Part shown: piece after piece, positions 25,384-33,998 of the stretch
How positions within the stretch are numbered: position 1 is the first letter of the stretch
How the letters are laid out: the number at the start of each line of letters is the position of its first letter
NCBI RefSeq assembly: GCF_004151105.1
Contig: NZ_PHRF01000041.1
Location: 62,001-126,000, forward strand
Length of the DNA: 64,000 nt
DNA from: Streptomyces sp. L-9-10
GTDB lineage: Bacteria; Actinomycetota; Actinomycetes; Streptomycetales; Streptomycetaceae
Direction: 5' to 3'
Notes under the pieces: model-generated
The model's input: the letters and a program-made list of their open reading frames with translations, nothing else
Database searches by the model: none
What the model was told of the DNA's origin: nothing
Made by a program: the position numbers and the translations under genes

Positions 25384-26754
25384 TCATGGTGTGCGGCGGG
25401 CTTCCCGGTCCATGCTGTTCAGGTAGGCCCGCAGAAGTCCCCTCGCCGGGCGCGCGGTGAGCGGGACCCGTGGGGCCCGGTCGCGGTGCCACGGGTGGCC
25501 GACGGGGCCACGGGCCGCCGAGGCGTCCTCGACGAGGGACTCCGCGACATGCGATCCATGGGCCACCGACATGGCCAGGCCATGACCGCAGCAGCCGCCG
25601 ATGTACCAGACGTCCGGGTGGCCGCCGACGCGGCCGACCACGGGAAGGTCATCGGTGGTCATGCCTATCTGTCCCGACCAGCGATGGCTGACCGGCACCT
25701 CGGCGAGGGCGGGGTGCAGTCGCCGCAGCCGCTCCTCCAGCCAGGTCCAGGTGGCGGTGCGCAGCGCGGCGGCCCGGCCGGCGGGCAGCCCCGGCAGATG
25801 GACGGCCCTGCCGCCGCCCACCACCAGCCGGCCGTCGTGGGTGAGCCGGAAGTACGGCGCCAGGGACATGCTGTCGACGAGGGACGTTCCGGTGCCGCCG
25901 CCCAGCGCCGCGCGGGCCTCGGGGCCGAGCGGGGCGGTGGCGACGGCGTGCACCTGAAGGGGCAGGACCGTACCGACCGGCAGCCCCAGCGGCCCGGCCG
26001 CCGCGTTGACGGCCAGGACCGCCTTGCGGGCCCGGAGCGTGCCGCTGGGGAAGAGCAGTTCGGTGGGGGTGCCGCCGTCACCGGGGTGCATGCCGCGCAG
26101 GGGGCTGTCGTCGTGGAAACGGACGCCCTTCGCGGCGCAGGCGGCGGCCAGCGCACCGCTCAGCGCGGCCGGGTCGAGCGTGGCGGCGGAGCGGTAGAAC
26201 AGGCCCGCGTGATACGGGACATCGAGGCGCTCGCGGATGCCGGCGGCCGACAGCACGGGGACGTCCAGGCCGAGCGCCTCATACGTCCGCGCCTGCCGGG
26301 CCAGGGACGCCAGGCCGGAGGCGCTACGGGTCGCCACGATCTGCCCGCCCCCGCGCAGCCCGCACGGCGCGCCCAGCTCCTCCGTCAGCGCGACCACGCG
26401 CTCCACCGCGGCCTCGGAGGCCAGATACATGTCCCGCGCCATGGACGGGCCGTAGCGGCGGGCGGCCCGGTCGATGGACGGACCGACCCGGGGCCCGAGG
26501 AGGCCCGTGCCCCGGCCGCTCGCACCGGCCGCCGGATGGCGGGCGTCCACGACGACGACATCCAGGGAGGGATCGCGTTCGATCAGGTGGTAGGCGGTGG
26601 ACAGACCGGCCAGGCCGGCTCCCACCACGGCGACATCGGCGGTGAGCCCGCCGGTCACCCGCCCGGAGGACGCGCCGGCGGTGGCCAGACCGGGACGGTC
26701 TCCGGGGGAGGCGTCGGGCGCCCAGCAGGGCTCCTCCCGTACCCGGGCCGTCAC
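25384..26754 (-). CDS. FAD-dependent amine/amino-acid oxidase (DAO family)
   Basis: 456 residues from GTG 26752-26754, overlapping the flavin reductase stop (GTGA); the much longer open frame upstream is shadow. A Rossmann FAD motif occurs near residue 35 (VAVVGAGLAGLSTAYHLIER), then VVDARHPAAGASGRGTGLL, substrate-domain strands (APYFRLTHDGRLVVGGGRAV) and the C-terminal FAD contact (GCCGHGLAMSVAHGSHVAES). It looks like glycine/gamma-glutamylputrescine oxidases that oxidise secondary or primary amines. Within the cluster it may oxidise an amine intermediate. Last gene of the operon that begins near tRNA-like gene 2. Confidence 0.85.
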   Translation of the reverse strand: MTARVREEPCWAPDASPGDRPGLATAGASSGRVTGGLTADVAVVGAGLAGLSTAYHLIERDPSLDVVVVDARHPAAGASGRGTGLLGPRVGPSIDRAARRYGPSMARDMYLASEAAVERVVALTEELGAPCGLRGGGQIVATRSASGLASLARQARTYEALGLDVPVLSAAGIRERLDVPYHAGLFYRSAATLDPAALSGALAAACAAKGVRFHDDSPLRGMHPGDGGTPTELLFPSGTLRARKAVLAVNAAAGPLGLPVGTVLPLQVHAVATAPLGPEARAALGGGTGTSLVDSMSLAPYFRLTHDGRLVVGGGRAVHLPGLPAGRAAALRTATWTWLEERLRRLHPALAEVPVSHRWSGQIGMTTDDLPVVGRVGGHPDVWYIGGCCGHGLAMSVAHGSHVAESLVEDASAARGPVGHPWHRDRAPRVPLTARPARGLLRAYLNSMDREARRTP

Positions 26755-27293
26755 CGCTCGCCCCCTTCCGCCAGGGTGTGGAAGGCGCGGTCGTGCCAGA
26801 TCAGGGGCCGTCCGCCGGCCGTGTGCAGGGCGGCCACACGCCCGACGACGAGGCAGTGGTCGCCGTACGCGCGTACCTCCTCGGTCCGGCAGACCGACCA
26901 GGCGAAGGTGTCCGCGAGCACCGGTGCGCCGAGCACCTCCTCGTACGTTTCGGCGGCGAAACGCTCGGCGGGGGTGGCGGTGGAGAACAGCCGCGCCCGG
27001 CCGCTCTGTTCCGCGTGCAGCAGGTGCACCGCGAAGGCGGACCCGGGTGTGATGGCGGCGAGCGTCCGCGAGGTGTGGGACAGGCAGACGAGCAGCAGCG
27101 GCGGGTCGGCCGAGAGCGAGGTGACGGTCGAGACGGTCGTCCCCACCGGCCCGTCGTCCGAGGGCGCCGTGACCACGGCGACGCCGGAGGCGAGGCCGGC
27201 GTAGAAGTCCAGGCAGAGTTGGGCGCCGGGAACGGACGTCTGATCCACTTCCGGGCCGCCGGTACGCGCACCGGCTATGACGGGCTGCATCAT
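26751..27293 (-). CDS. Flavin reductase (HpaC/VlmR-like)
   Basis: 180 residues from ATG 27291-27293 (an adjacent ATG follows), AAGGAG upstream. Flavin-reductase-like FMN-binding barrel: YAGLASGVAVVTAP near residue 31, VGTTVSTVTSLSADPPLLLV, LHAEQSGRARLFSTATP, GDHCLVVGRVAALH. Such enzymes use NAD(P)H to supply free reduced flavin to a partner monooxygenase. The acyl-CoA-dehydrogenase-fold flavoprotein at 38587-39726 is the obvious candidate partner, as in valanimycin biosynthesis (VlmR with VlmH). That pairing is inference. Confidence 0.88.
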   Translation of the reverse strand: MMQPVIAGARTGGPEVDQTSVPGAQLCLDFYAGLASGVAVVTAPSDDGPVGTTVSTVTSLSADPPLLLVCLSHTSRTLAAITPGSAFAVHLLHAEQSGRARLFSTATPAERFAAETYEEVLGAPVLADTFAWSVCRTEEVRAYGDHCLVVGRVAALHTAGGRPLIWHDRAFHTLAEGGER

Positions 27294-27417
27294 GGGGCTC
27301 CTTCCTGTCCGGTTTCTTGTGTTCTGTTCCGGCGGCCCGGGGGCGTGACGGCATGGCGGAGCCAGCCGCCCGCGGACCGCGTCCCACGGGCGGACGGCGC
27401 TACTTCCGCAACATGTC

Positions 27418-27933
27418 CTAGCGGCCGGACTCCAGCGTGTCCCGCAGTGCCACGAGGGTGGTGCGCATGGTCTCCCGGTTGCGGGCCCTGCGGCGTACGA
27501 CGCCGGTCACCAGCGGCGTGACGGCGGTGAGCGCCATGCCGAACGGGCCGGAGCGCCGGTCCCGCCACTCCTCGTGCACCTCGCACCCCTCGGGCAGCGG
27601 TGTGAAGCGGTACGTCCAGCCCGCCACCGCGATACCGAGGAAGCTCACATGGAAGGCGAAGGCGCGGCCGGGCTCCGCCTCGACCACACGGCACAGGGTC
27701 GGCCATGGCAGCCATCGCGCGCGGTTGCGTCCGATGAACCGCATGCCCGTCCTGGCCGGGCCGTTGCGTCCGATGATCCACGCGCCGCGGCACTCCGGGC
27801 TCCACTCGCCCATCCTCGCCACATCACTGACCGCCGCGTAGGCGGTCTCCGGCGGCACACGGATGACGATGCTCTCGGATATCCGTGAGGGGGAGTCGGT
27901 TTCGGGCGGTGTCGCGGCGGTCTGGTCGGTCAC
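27418..27933 (-). CDS. SRPBCC-family protein
   Basis: 171 residues from GTG 27931-27933, overlapping the MMPL stop (GTGA). SRPBCC (polyketide cyclase/START-like) fold: ISESIVIRVPPETAYAAVSD, ARMGEWSPECRGAWIIG, FAFHVSFLGIAVAGWTYRF, CEVHEEWRDRRSGPFG and a helical C-terminus. It probably binds a hydrophobic pathway intermediate, as carrier, cyclase or hydrolase. The other SRPBCC protein of the cluster (36727-37242) has exactly the same length but a diverged sequence. Confidence 0.85.
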   Translation of the reverse strand: MTDQTAATPPETDSPSRISESIVIRVPPETAYAAVSDVARMGEWSPECRGAWIIGRNGPARTGMRFIGRNRARWLPWPTLCRVVEAEPGRAFAFHVSFLGIAVAGWTYRFTPLPEGCEVHEEWRDRRSGPFGMALTAVTPLVTGVVRRRARNRETMRTTLVALRDTLESGR

Positions 27934-30299
27934 TTGTGGGTCGTCCTCTCCATGCCGGCCATCTCCGTGGCCTGTACGGGTTCGGGCACGTGCGTGGGCC
28001 CCGGGGCGTGCTTGCGGCCCGGCAGCCACCAGTTCCAGCGGCTCATCAGGCGCATGGACGCCGGGACGATCAGCAGCCGGATGACCGTCGCGTCGAGCGC
28101 GATGGCCAGAGCCATGCCGAGGCCCAGTTGCTGCATGGGCAGGATGCCAGTGAACGCGAAGGCCGCGAAGACCGCGACCATGAGGACGGCCGCGCCGGAG
28201 ATCAGCGGCATCGTGGCGGACATACCGCGCGCCACGCTGCCGATGTCGTCCCCGGTGGCGAGATGGTCCTCGCGGACCCGGCTGAGGAGGAAGACCTCGT
28301 AGTCCGTGCTGAGGCTGAACAGCAGGGTGACCAGCAGTACGGGAACGAAGTTGGTGAGGTGGCCGTCCACGTCGAAGCCGAACAGCCCACCGCCCAGGCC
28401 GTCCTGGAAGACCAGCACCAGCACCCCGTACGTGGCGCCCACCGAGAGCAGGTTCATCGCGATGGCCTTGAGCGGCAGGAACAGCGAGCGGAAGGTGAGG
28501 AGCAGCAGCAGATAGATGACGGCGAGCATGGTCGCGATGACCGGCACCAGCCTGTCCTCGATCACCTTGTTCGCGTCGACGCCCTCGGCCGTCTCCCCGC
28601 CGACGTCGATGGTCCAGCCTCCGCCGCCGGCCGTGAAACCGGCGGCCTCGGCGCGTACGGACGTGAGCAGGTCCCGTACCGGGCCGGAGGAAGCGCTGTC
28701 ATCGCCCACCACCTCGATGAGCGTGGTCCTGCCGTCTCCGGACACGAAGTGCCCGACCGTGGCACGGGCGTCGGCGGGAAGCCGGTCCGGCGCCGCGAGG
28801 ACGGCGAACGGCCGGTCCCGGCCGGCCTGGCGGAGCGTGCCGATCGCCGAGTCGGTCCGTACCACCCCCGGCAGTCCGGCGACGGAGTCGTGGAACCGCA
28901 GCAGCTTCGCCACCTCCGCGTCGGAGCGCTCGTGGAGCGGTACGCGCGACTCGACGACCACCTGGACCGGCGCGGCGCTGCCCACCCCGAACTCGTCCCT
29001 GACCGCGTCGTACCCCTGGCGTACGGCCGCGTCCGCGGGCACGACCCGGGCGTCCGGGGTGAAGGTGTCCAGGCGCAGGGCGGGCAGGGCGAGCGCGGTC
29101 AGCGCCGCGACACCCGCCACCAGGAACAGCACCGGGCGGCGCATGACCGCGTGGGTCACGGCGACCCAGCCGCCGCCTGACCGGGCCGTGTTCGCCGCGC
29201 GGCGGCCGATCCGGCCCCACTCGATCCGGGACCCCAGCAGATGCAGCAGCACGGGGAGCAGCAGCACACTGGTCAGGACCGAGAAGGCGACCACGACCAC
29301 GGCACCGAGAGCCATCGACTGGATGACGCTCAGATCCACCAGGAAGAGGGTGGACATGGCGGCCACGATGGTGATGCCGGACGCCACGACGGTCTCGCCC
29401 GAGGAACGCAGTGTGCGCGCGAGCGCGCGCTCGCGGTCCTCCCGGGAGAGCGGGCCGCCCCCGGTCGGCAGTTCACTCTTGAACCGCATGATCATGAAGA
29501 GCGAGTAGTCCACGCCCACGCCGAGCCCCAGCATCGTGGCGGCGTTCTGCACGAACACCGAGAGCTCGGTCCGCCGGGCGACGAGCGCGAGCACCGCGAG
29601 GGCGAAGACCACCGAGGAGACGCCGACCAGCAGGGCGGCGAGCGCGGCCGCCACGCTGCGGAAGAGCAGCAGCAGGACGAGGAGGATCAGCGGCAGGGTG
29701 ACCAACTCCGCGAGGATCAGCCCGCGTTCGCTCAGATGGTTCACCTCGCCCCACAGGGCGGCCTGGCTCACCAGCGACACCCGCAGGCCCTGCGGCTCGT
29801 ACTGCCGGCTCAGCCTGTCCTGGATGCCGGGCAGCAGGCGGCGCGCGGTTCCGTCGTCCAGCTCGGAGCCGACGCGGACCAGCGCGGTACGGTCGTCGTC
29901 GCCGAGGAAGGCGGCGCGCGCCCGGTCACCGGTGAGCGTCGTGTATCCGTAGCCGCCCGAGGCCCTGAGGGTGTCGTCCCCGAGCACGGCCTCGGCGGCG
30001 TCCCGCACCCGCGCCTCGAAGGCGGGATCGCCGGCCCGGTGCCGGGTGTCCTTGATCACGAGGGTCAGGGAGGTGGCGCCGCGCCCGTCGAACCCGTCGG
30101 TGAGCCGCTCGGCGGCCACGGCGGAGCCGGAACCCGGCACGTACCACCCACCACCACTGAGCAGCCCCGGCAGCGGGGCGGCCTGCCAGCCGGCGACCAC
30201 GAGCAGCAGCAGCCACAGGACGGCGAGCGGCCGTCGCCGACGGCTGGTCAGGCGGGACAGACGCGTCGGTAACCGGGACGGGGCGCGGCGGTCCCTCAT
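27930..30299 (-). CDS. MMPL-family RND transporter
   Basis: 789 residues from ATG 30297-30299, overlapping the previous stop (ATGA). Typical MmpL layout: one N-terminal helix (PLAVLWLLLLVVAGW), a periplasmic domain, five helices (LAELVTLPLILLVLLLLFRS through VVVAFSVLTSVLLLPVLLHL) with GLGVGVDYSLFMIMRFKSEL, then a repeat of the same arrangement with LLFSLSTDYEVFLLSRVRED and a short cytoplasmic tail. It is proton-driven, exports lipids or lipophilic metabolites, and is the likely product exporter or self-resistance pump. Confidence 0.93.
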   Translation of the reverse strand: MRDRRAPSRLPTRLSRLTSRRRRPLAVLWLLLLVVAGWQAAPLPGLLSGGGWYVPGSGSAVAAERLTDGFDGRGATSLTLVIKDTRHRAGDPAFEARVRDAAEAVLGDDTLRASGGYGYTTLTGDRARAAFLGDDDRTALVRVGSELDDGTARRLLPGIQDRLSRQYEPQGLRVSLVSQAALWGEVNHLSERGLILAELVTLPLILLVLLLLFRSVAAALAALLVGVSSVVFALAVLALVARRTELSVFVQNAATMLGLGVGVDYSLFMIMRFKSELPTGGGPLSREDRERALARTLRSSGETVVASGITIVAAMSTLFLVDLSVIQSMALGAVVVVAFSVLTSVLLLPVLLHLLGSRIEWGRIGRRAANTARSGGGWVAVTHAVMRRPVLFLVAGVAALTALALPALRLDTFTPDARVVPADAAVRQGYDAVRDEFGVGSAAPVQVVVESRVPLHERSDAEVAKLLRFHDSVAGLPGVVRTDSAIGTLRQAGRDRPFAVLAAPDRLPADARATVGHFVSGDGRTTLIEVVGDDSASSGPVRDLLTSVRAEAAGFTAGGGGWTIDVGGETAEGVDANKVIEDRLVPVIATMLAVIYLLLLLTFRSLFLPLKAIAMNLLSVGATYGVLVLVFQDGLGGGLFGFDVDGHLTNFVPVLLVTLLFSLSTDYEVFLLSRVREDHLATGDDIGSVARGMSATMPLISGAAVLMVAVFAAFAFTGILPMQQLGLGMALAIALDATVIRLLIVPASMRLMSRWNWWLPGRKHAPGPTHVPEPVQATEMAGMERTTHK

Positions 30300-31315
30300 G
30301 CGCGGATCGCGATTCCGTGTTCGCGGTCGTCGGTCAGGATCTCCATCAGCGCGCGATTGTCCGTGGTGAGACGGTGGCGCTTGCCGGTCGCCTTGTTGAC
30401 CATCTCCAGCTCGCACCTGCCGATCTTGGTGTTCAGGCAGTGCTTGATGCCACCGGGCGGGTTGTAGTAGTTGAGTCCGACGAAGTCCTCGGGCGCCGCG
30501 GTGAAGCGGCCCCGGATGGCGACGGTCTCGTCGGAGCTGCTGAAGTCCCAGTAGAAGTAGCCGAAGTCGGCCTTGGCCTTGAGCGCCTGGCGGGGCGCGG
30601 ACAGGGAGTACTCGCGCTCCTCGTGGCGGAGCACCAGGAAAGTGATCTTCGGCGTCTTGACCGGGCCCACCAGCTTCGTACGGCCGGTGACGATCTCCAG
30701 GAAGCTGTCCGGGTGCTCGTCGAACCCGGCCACCTGGCCGAAGGCGTAGTGATCGGTGTGCCGGCTGCCCCAGTTGTGGTTCTGGCTGCCGGTCCAGCCG
30801 TCGACGTCGATCGTCTCGCCGTCGACCGTCAGCTTGCCGCTGTACGTCGCCAGGGGGACCCCGACCAGGCTCTTGGCCTTGGGGAAACCTCCGGTGTACA
30901 TGCCAGGCGGCAGCAGGAGCAGCGGTGGTTCCGAGCCCTCGTACGTCAGGTCCCAGCCGATGTGACCGTTGGTACCGGCCGCCTCGCCCTTCAGCGCGCC
31001 CGTCTCCAGGACCCGGTCGTTCACCCGGGCGCCGAAGGAGTCGGGGCTGAAGTGGCAGTCGGAGATCGGGTATTCCTCCTTGGCCACCACATGACGGCCG
31101 GTCGTGCCGTCGAAATAGATGGCCCACAGTTCACCGATGGCGGCCTGGGGCATGCCGGCGGGACTGAAGATCGTGTACCGGATCCAGAAGGCCCGGGGCT
31201 CCGTCGGGTGGTTGCCCCGCTGGTAGAAGCTCTCGTAATGGCCGGCTTCCTGCCCCGGACGGTACTGCGTCCAGTTCAGGCGCTCCGCGTCCGCTGTGCT
31301 GGGGTCCAAGTTCAT
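30296..31315 (-). CDS. CrtC/AttH-like lipocalin-fold protein
   Basis: 339 residues from ATG 31313-31315. The signature is near residue 175: GWTGSQNHNWGSRHTDHYAF, followed by GQVAGFD, as in hydroxyneurosporene synthase (CrtC, carotenoid 1,2-hydratase) and AttH-like proteins. A second beta-rich half ends MEILTDDREHG. Known relatives add water to isolated double bonds or act on acyl chains. In this cluster it may hydrate an alkenyl chain. No signal peptide. Overlaps the MMPL start by 4 nt. Confidence 0.75.
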   Translation of the reverse strand: MNLDPSTADAERLNWTQYRPGQEAGHYESFYQRGNHPTEPRAFWIRYTIFSPAGMPQAAIGELWAIYFDGTTGRHVVAKEEYPISDCHFSPDSFGARVNDRVLETGALKGEAAGTNGHIGWDLTYEGSEPPLLLLPPGMYTGGFPKAKSLVGVPLATYSGKLTVDGETIDVDGWTGSQNHNWGSRHTDHYAFGQVAGFDEHPDSFLEIVTGRTKLVGPVKTPKITFLVLRHEEREYSLSAPRQALKAKADFGYFYWDFSSSDETVAIRGRFTAAPEDFVGLNYYNPPGGIKHCLNTKIGRCELEMVNKATGKRHRLTTDNRALMEILTDDREHGIAIRA

Positions 31316-31372
31316 CGGGTCCGTCTTCCCATCCGATACCGGTACTGGCTGCTGTGCTGTGCGGTGCTCTGC

Positions 31373-32812
31373 TTATGGAGCGCCGGGCGCTCCCGTGCGC
31401 GCGTGCGCGGTCATGGACATTCCGTAGCGCGGTCGCAGGGTGATCGACGCCTGGTTGACGACCCGGTGCGAGGGCACGTGCCGGAACTCGTACCGCCGTA
31501 CCAGGGCGGCGAGCAGCAGATGTGCCTCCATCAACGCGAAGTGCTTGCCTATGCAGAGATGCGGACCGGCTCCGAAGGGCATGTGCGCGAAGCGGTGGCG
31601 GCCCTTCCTGCCCTCGGGGGAGAAGCGTTCCGGATCGAAACGCTCGGGGTCGGTCCAGTGCCGCTCATGGCGGTGGATGTTGTAGAGATTGACCAGCAGC
31701 CGTGAGCCGGCCGGCACGGTGTGGCCCCCCAGCACGGTGTCCTTGAGCACCAGCCTGGGGACGATCGGCGCGGACGGGTACAGCCGCAGCGCCTCCTCGA
31801 AGACCTGGAGCGCGTACGGCATGGCCGCCAGGTCGTCCATGGTGGGCATACGGTCGCCGAGGACCTCGTCCACCTCGTCCTGGACCCGGCGCAGTGCCCG
31901 GCGGTTCCCGGAGAGCAGATAGAAGGCCCAGGTGAGGGTGATCGCGGTGGTCTCGTGCCCGGCGCCGAAGGTGGTGATGACCTCGTCGCGGACCTCGCGG
32001 TCGCTCATGCCCTCGCCGGTGTCGGCGTCCCGTACGTCCAGCATCATGTCGAGCAGATCGGGCGGTCCTTCACCGCGGGGGACACCGCCGGCCGCCGCCT
32101 TGCGGCGCTCCGCGATGATCCCGTACGTCATCTCGTCGATGCCCCTCATCACCTCCTGGAAGCGGCGGTTGCGCGGTGTGGGCCACTGGGTCGGCGGGCT
32201 GAAGGGGTTCTGGAGGCGGTCGAAGGCGTAGTTGATGGCGACATCGACGGCCTCCGGGCTGATGCCGTCCCTGGTCTGCTCGACATCGGTGCTGAACATG
32301 CACCGGCTGACGATGTCGAGCGTGACCCGCATCATCTCCTCGTGCACATCGACCACATCGCCGCTTCGGTACGTGGCGGCCATGTGGGTGACCTGATTCG
32401 CGGTCGACTCGGACATCGACTCAAACATGCGGGCGATCGCCTGCTTGGTGTAAATGGGCTGCATCATGCGCCTGTTGCGCATCCAGCTCTCGTGATCGTC
32501 GCTGGTGAGCAGGCCCTCACCGAGGATCAGCCGGAGCGGGTTGTCCGGGCCGAGCTTGCCGTAGGTCGCGCTGTCGGTGAGCACCTCACCGGCCAGCTCG
32601 GGGCTGGACACGCCGTGCACGACGACAGGACCGAGCCGGTAGCGGACCAGATCACCGTGGTCGCGCCAGCCCTGGTGCATGGCGTCCAGGATGTCCTTGC
32701 GGAAGTCCAGGACGCTGCCCAGCACGGGCAGCCCACGCGCCTCCGGCGCGGAAGGGGGCGTCGCCCCGTACGCGGACGGAGCGGTGGCGGCGGTGCCGTG
32801 TGTAGCCGTCAT
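31373..32812 (-). CDS. Cytochrome P450
   Basis: 479 residues from ATG 32810-32812 with AGGGGAGGGA upstream. It has complete P450 motifs: I-helix GAGHETTA (in VITTFGAGHETTAITLTWAF), K-helix EEALR (ExxR), PERFDPERFSPE, and heme loop FGAGPHLCIGKHFA with the Cys ligand. Overall similarity is to the CYP102/CYP110-like fatty-acyl hydroxylase type rather than short Streptomyces macrolide P450s. Probable oxidative tailoring of an alkyl chain. No ferredoxin gene is adjacent. Confidence 0.93.
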   Translation of the reverse strand: MTATHGTAATAPSAYGATPPSAPEARGLPVLGSVLDFRKDILDAMHQGWRDHGDLVRYRLGPVVVHGVSSPELAGEVLTDSATYGKLGPDNPLRLILGEGLLTSDDHESWMRNRRMMQPIYTKQAIARMFESMSESTANQVTHMAATYRSGDVVDVHEEMMRVTLDIVSRCMFSTDVEQTRDGISPEAVDVAINYAFDRLQNPFSPPTQWPTPRNRRFQEVMRGIDEMTYGIIAERRKAAAGGVPRGEGPPDLLDMMLDVRDADTGEGMSDREVRDEVITTFGAGHETTAITLTWAFYLLSGNRRALRRVQDEVDEVLGDRMPTMDDLAAMPYALQVFEEALRLYPSAPIVPRLVLKDTVLGGHTVPAGSRLLVNLYNIHRHERHWTDPERFDPERFSPEGRKGRHRFAHMPFGAGPHLCIGKHFALMEAHLLLAALVRRYEFRHVPSHRVVNQASITLRPRYGMSMTAHARTGAPGAP

Positions 32813-32829
32813 ACGAGAATCCCTCCCCT

Positions 32830-33510
32830 TCACTTCCGGGCCAGGGCGCAGACCCAGCCGAACGAGCGGAGCGGCTCCGCGACGAACCGGGCGTCCTGGA
32901 AACCGGCCTTGCCCAGCATCTCCACCAGATCGGCCCCCGAGAGGATCCGCAGACCCTCCCGCTCGGAACGCTCGGTGAACCGCCGCCCGAGCAGACGCTG
33001 TTTCGCCGTGGGCCTCTCGGCGGCCTCCCGGCTCATCTCCAGGGTGATCGCCACCTGGCCGCCGGGCTTGAGCACCCGGTACGCCTCGCTGAGCCCGCGC
33101 ATCGGGTCGGGCCAGAAGTAGAACGTCTCGATGGCGCTCACCTGGTCGAAGGACGCGTCCTCGTACGGCAGAGCGCCGGCGTCGCCCCGCTTGATCTCCA
33201 CCCGTCCCGCGGCGACGCCGTCGACATTGCGCCGTACGGACTGACGGACCATCTCCTCGGAGTAGTCCACACCGGCGACGAACCCCTGAGTCGCCTGCTC
33301 CGACAGCAGCTTGACGGCCATACCGCCGCCGCAGCCGATGTCCAGGACGCGCTGGGAACGGCGTATCTCCATGTGCTCGATCGCCCACACGGTGAGCGTA
33401 CGGTGCTGCTTCGCCATCACATGGCCGATCAGCCGCCCGGCGCGCCCGTTCGGCTGCCGGAAGTTGTCCTCCACCAACTCCAGCGGCCTCTTCAGCAGTT
33501 TGTCGATCAT
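32830..33510 (-). CDS. Class I SAM-dependent methyltransferase
   Basis: 226 residues from ATG 33508-33510 with GAAGGGAAG upstream. Rossmann SAM site: RVLDIGCGGGMAVKLLSEQA, GVDYSEEMVRQSVRRN, RGDAGALPYEDASFDQVSAI and VLKPGGQVAITLEM. It belongs to the UbiE/Methyltransf_11 group, and O- or N-methylation cannot be distinguished. First protein gene after tRNA-like gene 2, ~210 bp downstream of it, so probably on the same transcript. Confidence 0.9.
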   Translation of the reverse strand: MIDKLLKRPLELVEDNFRQPNGRAGRLIGHVMAKQHRTLTVWAIEHMEIRRSQRVLDIGCGGGMAVKLLSEQATQGFVAGVDYSEEMVRQSVRRNVDGVAAGRVEIKRGDAGALPYEDASFDQVSAIETFYFWPDPMRGLSEAYRVLKPGGQVAITLEMSREAAERPTAKQRLLGRRFTERSEREGLRILSGADLVEMLGKAGFQDARFVAEPLRSFGWVCALARK

Positions 33511-33673
33511 CCGGACTTCCCTTCGCGGTTCGCAACGTCTCGGGTGGTGCCACGGAAGGGGACGCCGACCCCGGAGGGCGGGCCCGGCGACTTCCGGGAA
33601 CGGGTATGCGGGCCACGGCGCGCACAGCGGGCGGCGCGCCGGTACCCCGTCTGCCTGACGGCCCCGGGCGCGG

Positions 33674-33693
33674 TTCCCGCACCCACGGGAACG
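33674..33693. terminator. Weak hairpin downstream of tRNA-like gene 2
   Basis: GTTCCCG and CGGGAAC form a 7-bp inverted repeat with a 6-nt loop about 30 nt beyond the RNA 3' end on the minus strand. It may give partial termination or processing before the methyltransferase gene. Confidence 0.4.
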
Positions 33694-33721
33694 GCGCCGC
33701 GGCACGGCATCGGATGGTCGG

Positions 33722-33820
33722 CGGAGAGGGCAGGATTCGAACCTGCGCGGGCCGGAGCCTGTACGGCGACCCGATCCGGGTTGCCCCGGAACCCCGTTGG
33801 ACCACTTCGGGTACCTCTCC
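33722..33820 (-). tRNA. tRNA-Ser-like RNA 2, non-canonical anticodon arm
   Basis: A 99-nt paralogue of the RNA at 23949-24035. Its first ~52 nt differ at five positions only, and the last 25 nt (T-arm, acceptor, discriminator G) are identical. The acceptor is GGAGAGG (33820-33814) with CCTCTCC (33729-33723). The anticodon arm GGGTT-CCGGGGC-AACCC again lacks U33; here the outer pair is G-C where copy 1 has G-U, a change that keeps pairing. The variable arm is longer (31 nt), with nested stems CGGG/CCCG and GCC/GGC. No CCA is encoded. A SARP heptad array lies upstream with the same spacings as copy 1. Conservation of the odd arm in both copies argues against simple decay. Confidence 0.75.
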
Positions 33821-33880
33821 CTGCCGCGGAGGCGGACCGGCCGCCGCTCCCGCCGCGCCATCGATGCTGCCGCAGTTTCC

Positions 33881-33909
33881 TGAGATCACGCTGAGATCCT
33901 CCTGAGACC
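33881..33909 (-). promoter_or_regulatory. SARP-type heptad array between tRNA-like gene 2 and the SGNH-like gene
   Basis: On the minus strand the heptads are GGTCTCA, GATCTCA, GATCTCA (plus-strand 33903-33909, 33892-33898, 33881-33887), exactly 11 bp apart. An 11-nt gap leads to CAGCAT (33869-33864), then 43 nt to the RNA 5' end, the same numbers as for copy 1. It may also serve the divergent gene at 33999. Confidence 0.78.
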
Positions 33910-33998
33910 GCTCGCTCCGGTCCGGACAGGTGCACATCGGTGGAGTGGACCGGAATCGAAGCGGGCAGCAAGGAAGGGTTCAACGGGAGGGGAACACC

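Noticed and set aside
25384..27387. A 667-codon minus frame spanning the amine oxidase and flavin reductase region
   Set aside because: Only the part from GTG 26754 is homologous to FAD oxidases. The upstream part is the shadow of the flavin reductase gene.
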